Shown here: positions 26,714 to 36,097 of the stretch, piece after piece
Layout: every line of letters begins with the position of its first letter
How positions within the stretch are numbered: the first letter of the stretch is position 1
Origin: Bradyrhizobium sp. WSM1417
Lineage (GTDB): Bacteria > Pseudomonadota > Alphaproteobacteria > Rhizobiales > Xanthobacteraceae
Reading direction: 5' to 3'
DNA length: 64,000 nt
Assembly (NCBI RefSeq): GCF_000515415.1
Contig: NZ_KI911783.1
Coordinates: 5,753,831 to 5,817,830 of the forward strand
The notes under the pieces: generated by a model
What the model was told of the DNA's origin: nothing
Databases searched by the model: none
Seen by the model: only the letters and a program-made list of their open reading frames with translations
Program-made: the position numbers and the translations under genes

Positions 26714-27886
26714 TCAGGCCGGGGCGGCAGTTGCCGGCCGGGGCCGGGTCAGGACCACCAGGATCAGCGCCAGCACGACGAAGCCGACCGCGACGAAGCC
26801 GAGCGTATGCAGGAGCTCGCGGGCGAACAGCAGTCCGCCGACGGCAGAGCCGACGGCCTGGCCGATATAGAGGACGGAGGTGTTGAGTGCGACCGTCGCC
26901 GATGCCAGCGACGGTGCGGCCGAGACCAGCCGCACCTGCTGCATCGAATTGGTCGAGGCAAAGCCGAGGCCCCAGATCGCGACCGCACCCGCCATCAACG
27001 CGAGCGTGCCGGCGCCGAGCGCCCAGCCGGTGATTCCCGCAAGCAGCAGCCAGGTGAACAGCAGCGAGGTGCGATAGGGTCCCGAGGTGTCGACGATGCG
27101 GGTCGCGATGACAACGCCGAGGAAGCCGCAAACGCCATAGAGAGCAAACACCATGCCGATCGCATCGGGCCCTGCGCCGGTCAGCTTGTTGAGCAACGGC
27201 CCCATGAAGGTGAACACTACGAACTGCCCGGACATCTGCAACATCGTGATCGCAAGCAGCAGCAGGATCGTTCTGTTGCGACCGACCGCGCTCCAGGTCT
27301 TCAGGTCCACCGGCGTCCCCTTCAGGCCCGCCGGCAGTCGCATCAGCAACAGCAGGAAGCTGACGCAGCCGAGTGCGCCGATCCCGCCATAGGCCGCGCG
27401 CCAGCCATAGCGGCTGGCGATAAACGTGATCAGCGGCAGGCCGACGGCGGCAGCGAGCGACCAGCCGAGAAAGATGTAGGCAATCGTACTGCCGCGACGC
27501 TCCACCGGCACGATCAACGCCGCCGTACCGGCGGCCTGCGGCGTGTAGAGCGCGCCGACCGCGAGCATCACCAGGCGGATGACGAGGAGGCTTGCATAGT
27601 CGGGCGCAAAGGCCGAGGCCAGATTGCCAAAAGCGAGCACCGCCAGCGTCGTGGCGAGCAGCATCCGGCGCTCGATCCGGCTGGTGAGCCAGGCCGTCAG
27701 CGGCGAGCCGATGCACAGGATGATGGCGCCGAAGGTGATCAGGAGCCCGGCTGCGCGGATGCTGACGTCGAGCCCCGTGGCCAATTCCGGCAGCATGCCG
27801 GCCGGTGCCAAGACCGAGCAGCCGGTGACGAGATTGCCGAGCATCAGGGCGGTTGGCGCGAAACGGCCGGCGCGTGCATTTTCCAT
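26714..27886 (-). CDS. MFS transporter (DHA1-like drug/sugar efflux type)
   Basis: A 390-residue protein with 12 predicted spans. The motif-A region between TM2 and TM3 is GSPLTAWLTSRIERRMLL, a degenerate form, and RLVMLAVGALYTPQAAGTAALIV fits TM4 of the AraJ/YdhP-like efflux group. The Pro/Gly-rich TM5 (LGWSLAAAVGLPLITFIASRYGWR) supports an exporter. The ATG at 27886 begins MENARAGRFAP. The substrate is unknown; it is monocistronic and divergent from thrS. Confidence 0.88.
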   Translation of the reverse strand: MENARAGRFAPTALMLGNLVTGCSVLAPAGMLPELATGLDVSIRAAGLLITFGAIILCIGSPLTAWLTSRIERRMLLATTLAVLAFGNLASAFAPDYASLLVIRLVMLAVGALYTPQAAGTAALIVPVERRGSTIAYIFLGWSLAAAVGLPLITFIASRYGWRAAYGGIGALGCVSFLLLLMRLPAGLKGTPVDLKTWSAVGRNRTILLLLAITMLQMSGQFVVFTFMGPLLNKLTGAGPDAIGMVFALYGVCGFLGVVIATRIVDTSGPYRTSLLFTWLLLAGITGWALGAGTLALMAGAVAIWGLGFASTNSMQQVRLVSAAPSLASATVALNTSVLYIGQAVGSAVGGLLFARELLHTLGFVAVGFVVLALILVVLTRPRPATAAPA

Positions 27887-28072
27887 GCAAACGCATGTAG
27901 AGCCGCCTTGCGACCAGTTAAAGAGCGTTGCCCGGAATAGTTCGTGCCGCGCCCCCGCTTTGGCGCGCCGGTTTCTTGGAAATGCCGGATTGCGCAGGCC
28001 GAATCGCCTGATATATCGCTCGTTCCCGCTTACCTGCGCTCGTTCGCAGGAGTGAGCCTCAGGAGACACGCC

Positions 28073-30166
28073 ATGACCGACCAGCCCAACGACCAATCCA
28101 AGGACCAGTCCAAGGACCAATCCAAGTCCGAACAGCCCAAATCCGAATCCGGCTTCCAGTACAGCCTCAGCAATTTGAGACCCGTGACCCCACCGGAAAA
28201 AATCACCCTCACCTTCCCGGACGGCGCCCGGCGCGAATACGCCAAGAGCATCACCGGCCTCGAACTCGCCAAAGGCATTTCGCCGTCACTGGCCAAGCGC
28301 ACGGTCGCGATGGCGCTCGACGGCGTGGTCACCGATCTCAACGATCCCATCGAAGCGGATGCGAAGATCAAGCTGGTCACCCGCGACGAGCCGGAAGCGC
28401 TGGAATTGATCCGTCACGATTGCGCCCACGTGCTCGCCGAAGCCGTGCAAACGCTGTGGCCGGGCACGCAGGTCACCATTGGCCCCGTGATCGAGAACGG
28501 CTTCTATTACGATTTCTTCCGCAACGAGCCGTTCACGCCGGAAGACTTCGCCGCGATCGAGAAAAAGATGCGCGAGCTCATCGCGCGCGACAAGCCTTTC
28601 ACGAAGGAGGTTTGGGATCGCGAAAAGACAAAACAGGTGTTCCGCGACAAGGGCGAGGCGTTCAAGGTCGAACTGGTCGACACCATTCCCGGCAACGAGC
28701 CGATCAAGATCTATTACCAGGGCGACTGGTTCGATCTCTGCCGCGGCCCGCACATGACCTCGACCGGCAAGGTCGGCAACGCCTTCAAGCTGATGAAGGT
28801 GGCCGGCGCCTATTGGCGCGGCGACAGCAACAACCCGATGCTGACCCGCATCTACGGCACGGCATTCGCCAAGCAGGAGGACCTCGACGCTTATCTGAAG
28901 CAGATCGAGGAAGCGGAAAAGCGCGACCATCGCAAGCTCGGGCGCGAGCTCGACCTCTTCCACTTCCAGGAGGAAGGTCCGGGCGTCGTGTTCTGGCACG
29001 CCAAGGGCTGGACCATCTTCCAGCAGCTGATCGCTTATATGCGCCGGCGCCTGGCCGGTGACTACAGCGAGGTCAACGCCCCGCAGATCCTCGACAAGTC
29101 GCTGTGGGAGACCTCCGGCCATTGGGGTTGGTATCGCGAGAACATGTTCGCGGCGCAGTCGGCCGGCGAGGAGGCCGAGGACAAGCGCTGGTTCGCGCTG
29201 AAGCCGATGAACTGCCCGGGCCACGTGCAGATCTTCAAGCATGGCCTGAAGAGCTACCGCGACCTACCGCTGCGGCTTGCCGAGTTCGGCGTGGTGCACC
29301 GCTACGAACCATCAGGCGCGATGCATGGATTGATGCGCGTGCGCGGCTTCACCCAGGACGACGCGCACATCTTCTGCATGGAGGATCAGCTCGCCGACGA
29401 GTGCCTGAAGATCAACGAGCTGATCCTGTCGACCTACGCCGATTTCGGCTTCACCGGCGATCTCACCGTGAAGCTGTCGACCCGGCCGGAGAAACGCGTC
29501 GGCACCGACGCGATGTGGGATCACGCCGAGCGGGTGATGGCGACGGTGCTGCGCGAGATCCAGTCGCAGAACAATCACATCAAGACCGAGATCAATCCGG
29601 GCGAAGGCGCCTTCTATGGGCCGAAGTTCGAATATGTGCTGCGCGACGCCATTGGCCGCGACTGGCAGTGCGGCACCACGCAGGTCGACTTCAACCTCCC
29701 GGAACGGTTCGGTGCGTTCTACATCGACCACGACAGCGGCAAGAAGCCGCCGGTCATGGTGCACCGGGCGATCTGCGGTTCGATGGAGCGCTTCATCGGC
29801 ATTCTGATCGAGCACTATGCCGGCAACTTCCCGCTGTGGCTGTCGCCGGTGCAGGTGGTGGTCACCACCATCACGTCGGAAGCCGACGAGTATGCCAAGC
29901 AGGTGCTGGAGCAGGTCCGGCGTGCGGGACTTCGAGCCGAGATCGACCTGCGCAACGAAAAGATCAACTACAAGGTCCGCGAACATTCGTTGGCCAAGAT
30001 TCCGGCTCTGCTCGTGGTCGGCAAGAAAGAGGCCGAGACGCAGTCGGTCTCGATCCGCCGGCTCGGCAGCGACGGTCAGCAAGTGACGACGACGGTGGAG
30101 GCCATAGCCGCCCTCGTCGACGAGGCGACCCCGCCAGATGTGAAGCGGGCGCGTGACGCGGCCTGA
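28073..30166 (+). CDS. thrS: Threonyl-tRNA synthetase
   Basis: A 697-residue class II synthetase that charges tRNA-Thr. Order: a disordered N-terminal tail with three QSKD repeats (residues 7-18), TGS domain ([19 protein letters not shown]), editing/second additional domain ([17 protein letters not shown] and [14 protein letters not shown]), the class II core (MNCPGH with the zinc Cys, [24 protein letters not shown], and a motif-3 segment near [10 protein letters not shown]) and the anticodon-binding domain. AGGAGACACGCC precedes the ATG. The QSKD tail is about 30 residues longer than usual. It is essential and transcribed alone. Confidence 0.98.
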   Translation: MTDQPNDQSKDQSKDQSKSEQPKSESGFQYSLSNLRPVTPPEKITLTFPDGARREYAKSITGLELAKGISPSLAKRTVAMALDGVVTDLNDPIEADAKIKLVTRDEPEALELIRHDCAHVLAEAVQTLWPGTQVTIGPVIENGFYYDFFRNEPFTPEDFAAIEKKMRELIARDKPFTKEVWDREKTKQVFRDKGEAFKVELVDTIPGNEPIKIYYQGDWFDLCRGPHMTSTGKVGNAFKLMKVAGAYWRGDSNNPMLTRIYGTAFAKQEDLDAYLKQIEEAEKRDHRKLGRELDLFHFQEEGPGVVFWHAKGWTIFQQLIAYMRRRLAGDYSEVNAPQILDKSLWETSGHWGWYRENMFAAQSAGEEAEDKRWFALKPMNCPGHVQIFKHGLKSYRDLPLRLAEFGVVHRYEPSGAMHGLMRVRGFTQDDAHIFCMEDQLADECLKINELILSTYADFGFTGDLTVKLSTRPEKRVGTDAMWDHAERVMATVLREIQSQNNHIKTEINPGEGAFYGPKFEYVLRDAIGRDWQCGTTQVDFNLPERFGAFYIDHDSGKKPPVMVHRAICGSMERFIGILIEHYAGNFPLWLSPVQVVVTTITSEADEYAKQVLEQVRRAGLRAEIDLRNEKINYKVREHSLAKIPALLVVGKKEAETQSVSIRRLGSDGQQVTTTVEAIAALVDEATPPDVKRARDAA
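28091..28126. repeat. Three 12-bp tandem repeats at the 5' end of thrS
   Basis: Units of GACCARTCCAAG at 28091, 28103 and 28115 encode repeated DQSK. A further degenerate unit follows. Length change keeps the frame. Confidence 0.88.
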
Positions 30167-30172
30167 CGGCGT

Positions 30173-30544
30173 TCAGGCGGCTCGGTCTTGACGGATTTTG
30201 ATGAGGGACTCGGCGGGAATGCCGAGGCCCTCATGCAGCCGTCTGATCATGCTGAGCGTCAATTCGCGCCGGCCGTTGAGCACTTCGTGGACCCGGTTCC
30301 GGCTGCCGATAAATGGAATCAAGTCCTTCGGCTGCAAGCCACTCTGCTCCATGTGATACTTGATCGCCTCCACGGGGTCCGGAAGGTCCAGGCGATAGTG
30401 CCTCCGCTCCCACGCCTCCACCAGCGTCACGAGTACATCGAGTCGATCGCCTTCGGGCGAGTTGCGCCGTGCGCTCATCAATGTCTCGATCTCCTTGAGA
30501 ACGCGGCGATAGTCCCGGTTGGATTTGATTGGCGCGATTTCCAT
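30173..30544 (-). CDS. higA: HigA-type antitoxin with XRE helix-turn-helix
   Basis: A 123-residue protein. The C-terminal HTH reads LQPKDLIPFIGSRNRVHEVLNGRRELTLSMIRRLHEGLGIP, the HigA/XRE pattern. The N-terminal half (RVLKEIETLM, VTLVEAWERRHYRLDLPDPVEAIKYHME) is the usual toxin-contacting region of this subfamily. I placed the start at the second ATG (30544), 6 nt after AAGG; the ATG at 30547 is equally near. It follows the toxin gene by 10 nt, the HigB-HigA order. It should neutralise the toxin and repress the operon. Confidence 0.88.
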   Translation of the reverse strand: MEIAPIKSNRDYRRVLKEIETLMSARRNSPEGDRLDVLVTLVEAWERRHYRLDLPDPVEAIKYHMEQSGLQPKDLIPFIGSRNRVHEVLNGRRELTLSMIRRLHEGLGIPAESLIKIRQDRAA

Positions 30545-30554
30545 CATCGACCTT

Positions 30555-30857
30555 CTAAACGGTTTGCGCATCGATCACGTCGTATTGCCGATGCGTCCCG
30601 ACAAAGCGGATATAGACCACACGGTATGGATAATTGATCCAGACCACGACGCGATATTTATTGCCGGCGACATTAAAGACAGCCCGGCCCTCCCGGAGGA
30701 TGCTGGCACTGCGAACGTCTCTTTTGACATCTGCGGGCTTTGCCCAGTCAGCCTGCTTCACCTGCCGGAACCAGGCCATCAGCGGCTCGCGGGCATCGGA
30801 AACATCGCCGCTCCGGCTGAGAAACGTCTTGACCGTGCTCAGCGCTATGATCCTCAT
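30555..30857 (-). CDS. higB: HigB-type toxin (RelE superfamily mRNA interferase)
   Basis: A 100-residue protein with a HigB_toxin pattern: MRIIALSTVKTFLSR, MAWFRQVKQADWAKPADVK, and the beta-sheet core NVAGNKYRVVVWINYPYRVVYIRFVGTHRQYD ending VIDAQTV. Proteins of this type cut mRNA on the ribosome. Length is normal and no frameshift is seen, so the module looks intact. It leads the operon with higA. A 6-bp inverted repeat sits 19 nt upstream of the start. Confidence 0.9.
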   Translation of the reverse strand: MRIIALSTVKTFLSRSGDVSDAREPLMAWFRQVKQADWAKPADVKRDVRSASILREGRAVFNVAGNKYRVVVWINYPYRVVYIRFVGTHRQYDVIDAQTV

Positions 30858-30875
30858 TCAACCCATCTTAGCATA

Positions 30876-30890
30876 GTCCCAAGCTGGGAC
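30876..30890 (-). promoter_or_regulatory. Candidate HigA operator
   Basis: A perfect inverted repeat, GTCCCA-AGC-TGGGAC, lies directly upstream of a TATGCTAAGAT -10-like sequence on the minus strand and before the higB start. Toxin-antitoxin operons are usually repressed by the antitoxin at such a palindrome. The assignment is inference. Confidence 0.5.
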
Positions 30891-31005
30891 CACAACAACT
30901 TTCCGACGCGCGCAGGACCTGTCCTCACAATCCCTCTAAAATGCCTTCCAATCGTCCTCGGCCGGGCCTATCTCCGACAGGAACAGTAGCCACAAGGAAT
31001 TCCCC

Positions 31006-31569
31006 GTGCCCGACGCCATCGAACTCCTGAAGACCCGCCGCTCGGTCAAGCCGCGCGAGATGTCCGGACCCGGCCCCTCCCCCGCCGAGCTCGAGACCAT
31101 CCTCACCATCGGCGCGCGCGTGCCCGATCATGGCAAGCTCGCGCCCTGGCGCTTCATCATTTTCGAGGGCGATGCGCGCGAGCGCGCCGGCGAGGTGATC
31201 GCGAAGGTGTTTGCCCGGAAGAATCCCGGCGCGCCGGCGGCCGATGTCGAGACCGAGCGCAAACGCCTCATGGATGCGCCGCTGGTGATCGGCATCGTCA
31301 GCTTCACCAAGCCGCATCCGAAGGTGCCGGCCTTCGAGCAGGAATTGTCGGCCGGGGCCAGCGTCATGAACATCGTCACGGCCGCGACCGCGCTCGGCTA
31401 CGGCGCCTGCTGGCTGACCGGCTGGTTCTCGTTCGATCGCGACGTGCTGGATGGCCTCGGCCTCAAGCCAGACGAGAAGCTCGCCGGCTTCGTCCATATC
31501 GGCAAGCCGACCAAGCCGAGCGAGGACCGTCCGCGACCGGTCCTTTCTGAAATCGTGACGCGATTTTAA
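31006..31569 (+). CDS. Nitroreductase family protein (YdjA-like)
   Basis: A 187-residue flavoprotein of the FMN-binding nitroreductase fold. It shows TRRSVKPREM at the N-terminal FMN site, GARVPDHGKLAPWRFIIFEG and ALGYGACWLTGWFSFDRDV, and the family end GFVHIGKP. The short length fits the minimal YdjA subgroup, which act as dimers on NAD(P)H and nitro-compounds or quinones. It starts with GTG at 31006; AAGGAA is 6 nt upstream. It is 63 nt ahead of the next hydrolase gene, so the two could be co-transcribed. Confidence 0.92.
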   Translation: MPDAIELLKTRRSVKPREMSGPGPSPAELETILTIGARVPDHGKLAPWRFIIFEGDARERAGEVIAKVFARKNPGAPAADVETERKRLMDAPLVIGIVSFTKPHPKVPAFEQELSAGASVMNIVTAATALGYGACWLTGWFSFDRDVLDGLGLKPDEKLAGFVHIGKPTKPSEDRPRPVLSEIVTRF

Positions 31570-31632
31570 TCGAAGGCGTGTTGACGCCTTCGACGTCTTG
31601 CGGCTTTGATCCCGGCAAGGGAGGAAGCCCGG

Positions 31633-32901
31633 ATGAAGCGTCGTGAATTTCTGGTCGGAGCCGCGCTGCTGGCCGGCACGATGGCGCGAAGCCGCGCCGC
31701 CGACATCCCCGCGCCGTCGCCCGACGGGCTCGACCGTATCACCGCGTATTTCGACAACGAGGTGACGAGCGGCCGGCTGCCGGGCGTAGTGGTGCTGGTC
31801 CAGCAGCACGGCAAGCCGGTCTATCTGAAGACTTTTGGCGTGCGCGACACCAGGACGGGCCTCGCGATGACGTCCGATACGATCTTCGCCATCCACTCGA
31901 TGACCAAGCCGATCACGTGCCTTGGCGCGATGATGCTGATCGAGGAGGGCAAGCTTGCACTCACCGACCCCGTGTCGAAATACATTCCCCTCTTTGCCGA
32001 CACCAAGGTGGGCCTCGAGGTCACCAATCCCGACGGCACGCTGAAGGTGGATCTCGTGGCCCCGGTCCGTCCCGTCAACATCGAGGATCTGCTGCGGCAC
32101 ACTTCGGGTATCAGCTACGACTATATCGGCGGCAAATGGGTCGAGCAGGCCTACAAGGCCGCCAACATCTTCGAAGGTCAATTCGACAACAGGGAGTTCG
32201 CCCAACGCATCGCGAGGCTGCCGCTGGCACGGCAGCCGGGAACGCTGTGGCGCTACGGTCATTCCACCGATGTGCTCGGCAGCGTCATCGAGATCATCTC
32301 GGGCCAGACGCTGTACGCATTTCTCAAGCAACGCATCTTCGATCCGCTTGGCATGAGCAGCACCAAGTTCGCGCTGGCGACCGAGGACGAGCTCGCGCGG
32401 ATGGCGCGGCCGCTGCCGAACGACAACATCCTGCTCGCCGCCGAGCGCGAGCGCCTCGACCATCCCGAATGGCAGTCCGGCGGCGGCGGGCTGCTTTCGA
32501 CCATCACCGACTATCAGCGCTTCGCGCAGATGCTGCTCAATGGCGGCGAGCTCGACGGCAAGCGCTATCTGAGCCCCGCCGCCTTCAAGGCCATGACGAC
32601 CGATCACGTCGGGCCGGGCTCGGGCGTCGGACGCGATTACTTCTATTTTCCCGGCGACGGCTTCGGCTATGGCTATGGCCTTGCGGTGCGGACCGATCCC
32701 GGCAACGCCAAACCGCCGCCGCCGGGCTCGCTCGGCGAGTTGAAATGGGACAGTGGCAGCGGCACCTATTTCGGCGTCGATCCCAAGCTCGACATGGTCT
32801 ACCTGCTGATGCAGCAGACCCAGAACGAGCGCAGCCGCATCACGCCCGCCTTCAAGGCGCTGGTCTATGACTGTTATCCGTCCGAGTTACGCCGCCCGTA
32901 A
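31633..32901 (+). CDS. Tat-exported serine hydrolase of the beta-lactamase fold
   Basis: A 422-residue enzyme. The N-terminus (MKRREFLVGAALLAGTMARSRA) is a twin-arginine signal, so it is probably folded before export. The active-site SxxK is S89-M-T-K92, the second motif is Y-G-H in WRYGHSTDVLG, and the third region reads WDSGSGTYF rather than HTG. This set is typical of class C-like esterases (EstB type). GGAGG precedes the ATG at 31633. It is probably a periplasmic esterase; beta-lactam hydrolysis cannot be inferred. Confidence 0.9.
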   Translation: MKRREFLVGAALLAGTMARSRAADIPAPSPDGLDRITAYFDNEVTSGRLPGVVVLVQQHGKPVYLKTFGVRDTRTGLAMTSDTIFAIHSMTKPITCLGAMMLIEEGKLALTDPVSKYIPLFADTKVGLEVTNPDGTLKVDLVAPVRPVNIEDLLRHTSGISYDYIGGKWVEQAYKAANIFEGQFDNREFAQRIARLPLARQPGTLWRYGHSTDVLGSVIEIISGQTLYAFLKQRIFDPLGMSSTKFALATEDELARMARPLPNDNILLAAERERLDHPEWQSGGGGLLSTITDYQRFAQMLLNGGELDGKRYLSPAAFKAMTTDHVGPGSGVGRDYFYFPGDGFGYGYGLAVRTDPGNAKPPPPGSLGELKWDSGSGTYFGVDPKLDMVYLLMQQTQNERSRITPAFKALVYDCYPSELRRP

Positions 32902-32965
32902 AGCACGCTCGGCGAAATTGGCGAGCAGTTTTGCGATCTCGGCGGCGGGCACTTCCATGATCCTC

Positions 32966-33043
32966 GTCATTGCGAGCGCAGCGAAGCAATCCAGAATCTT
33001 TCCGCGGCGGCAGACTGGATTGCTTCGCTGCGCTCGCAATGAC
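32966..33043. repeat. Palindromic intergenic repeat, copy 2
   Basis: The left arm, 30 nt from GTCATTGCGAGCGCAGCGAA, is identical to copy 1 at 15553. The right arm, 29 nt ending CGCTCGCAATGAC, is a perfect reverse complement. The loop differs from copy 1. Confidence 0.9.
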
Positions 33044-33059
33044 GGAGTCTATGGGTGGA

Positions 33060-33755
33060 AGCGTCGCACTTCCATTCGCATTCCGGATCGCACACGCACC
33101 TTCGCATCCTCGCGGCTTATTCGCCCGAGCTTTGCTTGGTCGTCTCACCCTCAAAACGAAAGAGGGCGCAGGGAAGACCGGGTGCCGGCTGGCACCCGCG
33201 GTCCACTGTGCGAAAGGCAGTAGCGAAATCTGCACAGCGGCATACAGGTGAAGCCCAACATCCGGCCTTCCCTGCGCAGTGGCTTTACGGCTTATGTCGC
33301 GCTCTCCCCGGGGAGCGATGCACTATTGCCCCCGTCGCCTTGCGGATGGCTGATGCGCGGGCCCGGTTGGGCCACCACATCACCGCAACGCTTGGCGCAC
33401 AGACCCCGGGCGCCAGGACCACACGATTTTGCCGTACGCCGATCACACCGGTCGTGTGCGCAACGCTTTCGCTCACGGTTGCCCGCCCTGCGAAGCCGTT
33501 CGCGCCGATGTGACTAACGTCCACCGCCGTCCGGCCCGCGTTCGTGACGATCGCGATACGCCCCTCTTTCTTGGGCCGGGTTGCCGCGACACATACGCCG
33601 TTTCCGAACTTCGGTAAAGTGGAATTTTTTTGGTGCCGCGTGTTGACCGACCCTTGGGGTGTTTTGCCCGTCGGGCAACGCAAGGTTCTTGCAGCCCGGA
33701 TGAGCGAAGCGATATCCGGGATTCCTACCACGGGCTGTCCCGGATATCGCTGCGC
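33060..33755. repeat. Non-coding mosaic repeat region
   Basis: About 0.7 kb with no supported gene, of different composition from its neighbours, rich in short direct motifs. Its end (33693-33755) carries AGCCCGGATGAGCGAAGCGA and TCCCGGATATCG, which recur at 49734-49799. The stretch 33115-33400 matches, from memory, an element repeated many times in Bradyrhizobium and Afipia genomes. A minus-strand open frame (33285 to about 33653) is kept open but has no start with a ribosome site, and may be a by-product of the element. Confidence 0.6.
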
Positions 33756-33787
33756 ACACCCTGGCCACGGCAGCGTATCAAGAGCAA

Positions 33788-34654
33788 TCACCCCGCCAAT
33801 CGCTCGATCACGAGATCGAGCAGCGCGCGCAGGCGGGCGAGGCGCCTGAGATCGCGGTGATAGCCGACATAGGTGTCGCGGCCGGGCGGCGTCGCGCCGA
33901 TTTCGAGCGCGGCCAGCCGGCGGTCGCGATCGCCGAGTGGACGCGGCAGCACCGCGAGCCCGCCGCCGTTCGCGCAAAGCTCCGCCTGCGCCTGCCTGTT
34001 GTTGCTGCGCGAGGCGATTTCCATATTCGGCAGCGTGCGCTTTAGCCACAGGGCATCGGGCATGTCGGCGAATTCGGCATTCATAGTCACGACGCGGACA
34101 CCGCTTCCGTCGCCGGCGCGTGGCGGCTTGCTGCCTTTCTTGCCGTAGAGTGCGTAGGGAATGTGGAGCAGCTTCCGGGAGATCACTTCAGGCTCGTCGA
34201 ACGGTTTGATGCGGAAGACGAGATCAGCCTCGCGGCGCGGCAGACTGTAGAGGCGCGCATCGGTCAGAAGCTCGACAGTCAGCTTGGGATGGCGCTTGCC
34301 GAACGCGGCAATCAGCGGCGAGAGTATCACCGTTCCGAACCAGTCCGACGACGACAGACGCAGCAAGCCATCGAACTGCGTCTCGGCGCCGGATGCACGC
34401 CGCTCCAAGGCGAGCGCCTCCTCTTCAATCCGCTCGGCATGGCGCAGCACAGCTGTGCCCTCGTCGGTCAGCACGAAGCCATCCGCCGTGCGCTGGAACA
34501 GCGTTTGCCCGAGCGACTGTTCGAGCGCGCGAAGTCGCCGTCCCATCGTCGGCTGGGTCTGGCCGATCCTGCGCGCGGCCGCACCGAGAGTGCCTTCGCG
34601 CGCAATCGCCAGGAAGATGCGCAGATCGCTCCAGTCCACCGGAAGCCTCCTCAT
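33788..34654 (-). CDS. LysR-family transcriptional regulator
   Basis: A 288-residue regulator. The N-terminal winged HTH reads WSDLRIFLAIAREGTLGAAARRIGQTQPTMGRRLRALEQSLGQTLFQRT. The rest is the two-lobe effector domain. The ATG at 34654 is used; the GTG four codons earlier is possible. It is divergent from the oxidoreductase at 34744 with 89 nt between starts, the classic LysR arrangement, so it probably controls that gene in response to a small ligand. Confidence 0.93.
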   Translation of the reverse strand: MRRLPVDWSDLRIFLAIAREGTLGAAARRIGQTQPTMGRRLRALEQSLGQTLFQRTADGFVLTDEGTAVLRHAERIEEEALALERRASGAETQFDGLLRLSSSDWFGTVILSPLIAAFGKRHPKLTVELLTDARLYSLPRREADLVFRIKPFDEPEVISRKLLHIPYALYGKKGSKPPRAGDGSGVRVVTMNAEFADMPDALWLKRTLPNMEIASRSNNRQAQAELCANGGGLAVLPRPLGDRDRRLAALEIGATPPGRDTYVGYHRDLRRLARLRALLDLVIERLAG

Positions 34655-34743
34655 ACAAAAACGCACGACAATCGTACATTCTCATTCCTTCCCATGCAAA
34701 AAATCATGGGCATATTGGAGGCCGACAAAGGAGCAAGACGATC

Positions 34744-35736
34744 ATGACGAGACAATCGACGATGCACGCGGCCGTCCTGCAGACCCACAACGCGCCGCTG
34801 CGCCCCTCAACCGTCTCCACGCCCGAGATCGGTCCGCGGGAGGTGCTGGTGCGTATCCGCGCGAGCGGGATCAATCCGCTCGACACCAAGATCCATGCGG
34901 GCGCGGCGGCGCATGCGCGCCATCCGCTACCTGCGATTCTCGGGCTGGATCTCGCCGGTGTGATCGAACAGACCGGGCATGACGTCTCGCGGTTCAAGCG
35001 GGGCGACGAGGTCTATGGCATGACGGGAGGCGTCGGCGGTGTGCAGGGATCACTGGCCGAATTCGCCGCTGTCGACGCCGACCTGCTGGCGTTGAAGCCT
35101 GCCAATCTCAGCATGCGGGAGGCAGCCGCCCTGCCCCTCATCTTCATCACGGCCTGGGAAGGACTGATTGACCGCGCGGCGCTCAAGGCCGGCCAGAAGG
35201 TGTTGATCCATGGCGGCGCAGGCGGCGTCGGCCACATCGCGATCCAGATCGCGCGCGCGTTCGGGGCAGAAATGTTCGCGACCGGCTCGGCATCGCAGCG
35301 CGCCACCATCGAAGGTTTTGGCGCGACCTTCATCGATCGCGATACCGCCATCGCGACTTATGTTGCAGAGCATACGGGCGGCCGCGGCTTTGACGTCGTC
35401 TACGACACCGTTGGCGGCCAGGTACTCGACGCCTCCTTCGAAGCCGTGCGCCGCTTCGGCCATGTCGTGAGCGCGCTCGGATGGGGTTCGCATGCGCTTG
35501 CGCCGCTCTCGTTCCGCGCCGCCACCTATTCCGGCGTGTTCACGCTGCTGCCGCTGCTCTCAGGGGAAGGCCGCGCGCATCACGGAGAGATCATGGCAGA
35601 GGCCACGCGCCTGGTTGAGGCCGGCAAGCTCTTGCCGATGCTCGATGCCCGGCACTTCACACTGGAGAACGTCGATGACGCCTATGCGCTGATCCGCGAT
35701 CACGCGACGCAGGGCAAGCTCGTCGTCGAAATCTGA
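34744..35736 (+). CDS. Zinc-free quinone oxidoreductase-type MDR protein
   Basis: A 330-residue medium-chain dehydrogenase/reductase. The N-terminal GroES-like domain has VRIRASGINPLDTKIHAG; the NADPH-binding Rossmann domain has VLIHGGAGGVGHIAIQIA. The Cys/His zinc ligands of alcohol dehydrogenases are absent. This fits the quinone-oxidoreductase/YogA group. AAGGAG precedes the ATG. The divergent LysR gene is the likely regulator; a LysR box is expected in the 89-nt gap, but I cannot point to a definite T-N11-A. Confidence 0.92.
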   Translation: MTRQSTMHAAVLQTHNAPLRPSTVSTPEIGPREVLVRIRASGINPLDTKIHAGAAAHARHPLPAILGLDLAGVIEQTGHDVSRFKRGDEVYGMTGGVGGVQGSLAEFAAVDADLLALKPANLSMREAAALPLIFITAWEGLIDRAALKAGQKVLIHGGAGGVGHIAIQIARAFGAEMFATGSASQRATIEGFGATFIDRDTAIATYVAEHTGGRGFDVVYDTVGGQVLDASFEAVRRFGHVVSALGWGSHALAPLSFRAATYSGVFTLLPLLSGEGRAHHGEIMAEATRLVEAGKLLPMLDARHFTLENVDDAYALIRDHATQGKLVVEI

Positions 35737-35815
35737 CGGGGCTCGCTGAAAGTCTTCGTCGCGGATGGAACGAGACGCAAGCGGGGCTACGGAGACCCGC
35801 ACGAGGTGAACGCCG

Positions 35816-36097
35816 CTAATCCTCGCTGGACGTCGCCAAGCGGTTGCGCAGATGGGCCTGCGACAACAGAAAGAACAATGCGCGCTCGCCATGATATTTG
35901 GCGGACGGCCGGGTGCGCTCGAAGCCATCGGCAAATTTCTTGCCGGATTGGTCGCACACCTGCCACCGCCAGCCGAACCGCTTACGCCTGGTGAGGATCA
36001 CTTCGAACATGCCGACGAGCTTGGTCCCCTGCTCCTTGCCGGTCTCGCAGACGCACGAGCCTGCTCCGGCCTCCCCCGTTGGAGTGATGTCCGACAT
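35816..36097 (-). CDS. Hypothetical protein (93 aa)
   Basis: The conserved-looking part is FEVILTRRKRFGWRWQVCDQSGKKFADGFE, a short beta-rich basic segment, then ALFFLLSQAHLRNRL. I use the ATG at 36097 (MSDITPTGEAGAG). An ATG at 36010 (MFEVILT) would give the core only and has AAGGAGCAGGGG some 15 nt before it. Two Cys in the N-terminal part (SCVCETG) may bind metal or be chance. No family is known to me. Confidence 0.5.
   Translation of the reverse strand: MSDITPTGEAGAGSCVCETGKEQGTKLVGMFEVILTRRKRFGWRWQVCDQSGKKFADGFERTRPSAKYHGERALFFLLSQAHLRNRLATSSED

Noticed and set aside
26549..27940. A 463-codon plus-strand frame opposite the MFS gene
   Set aside because: Its Gln/Arg/Asp-rich product is typical of the antisense of membrane proteins in GC-rich DNA.
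33285..33653. A minus-strand open frame in the repeat mosaic
   Set aside because: It has no start with a ribosome site and no domain. It is better explained as part of a repeated element.
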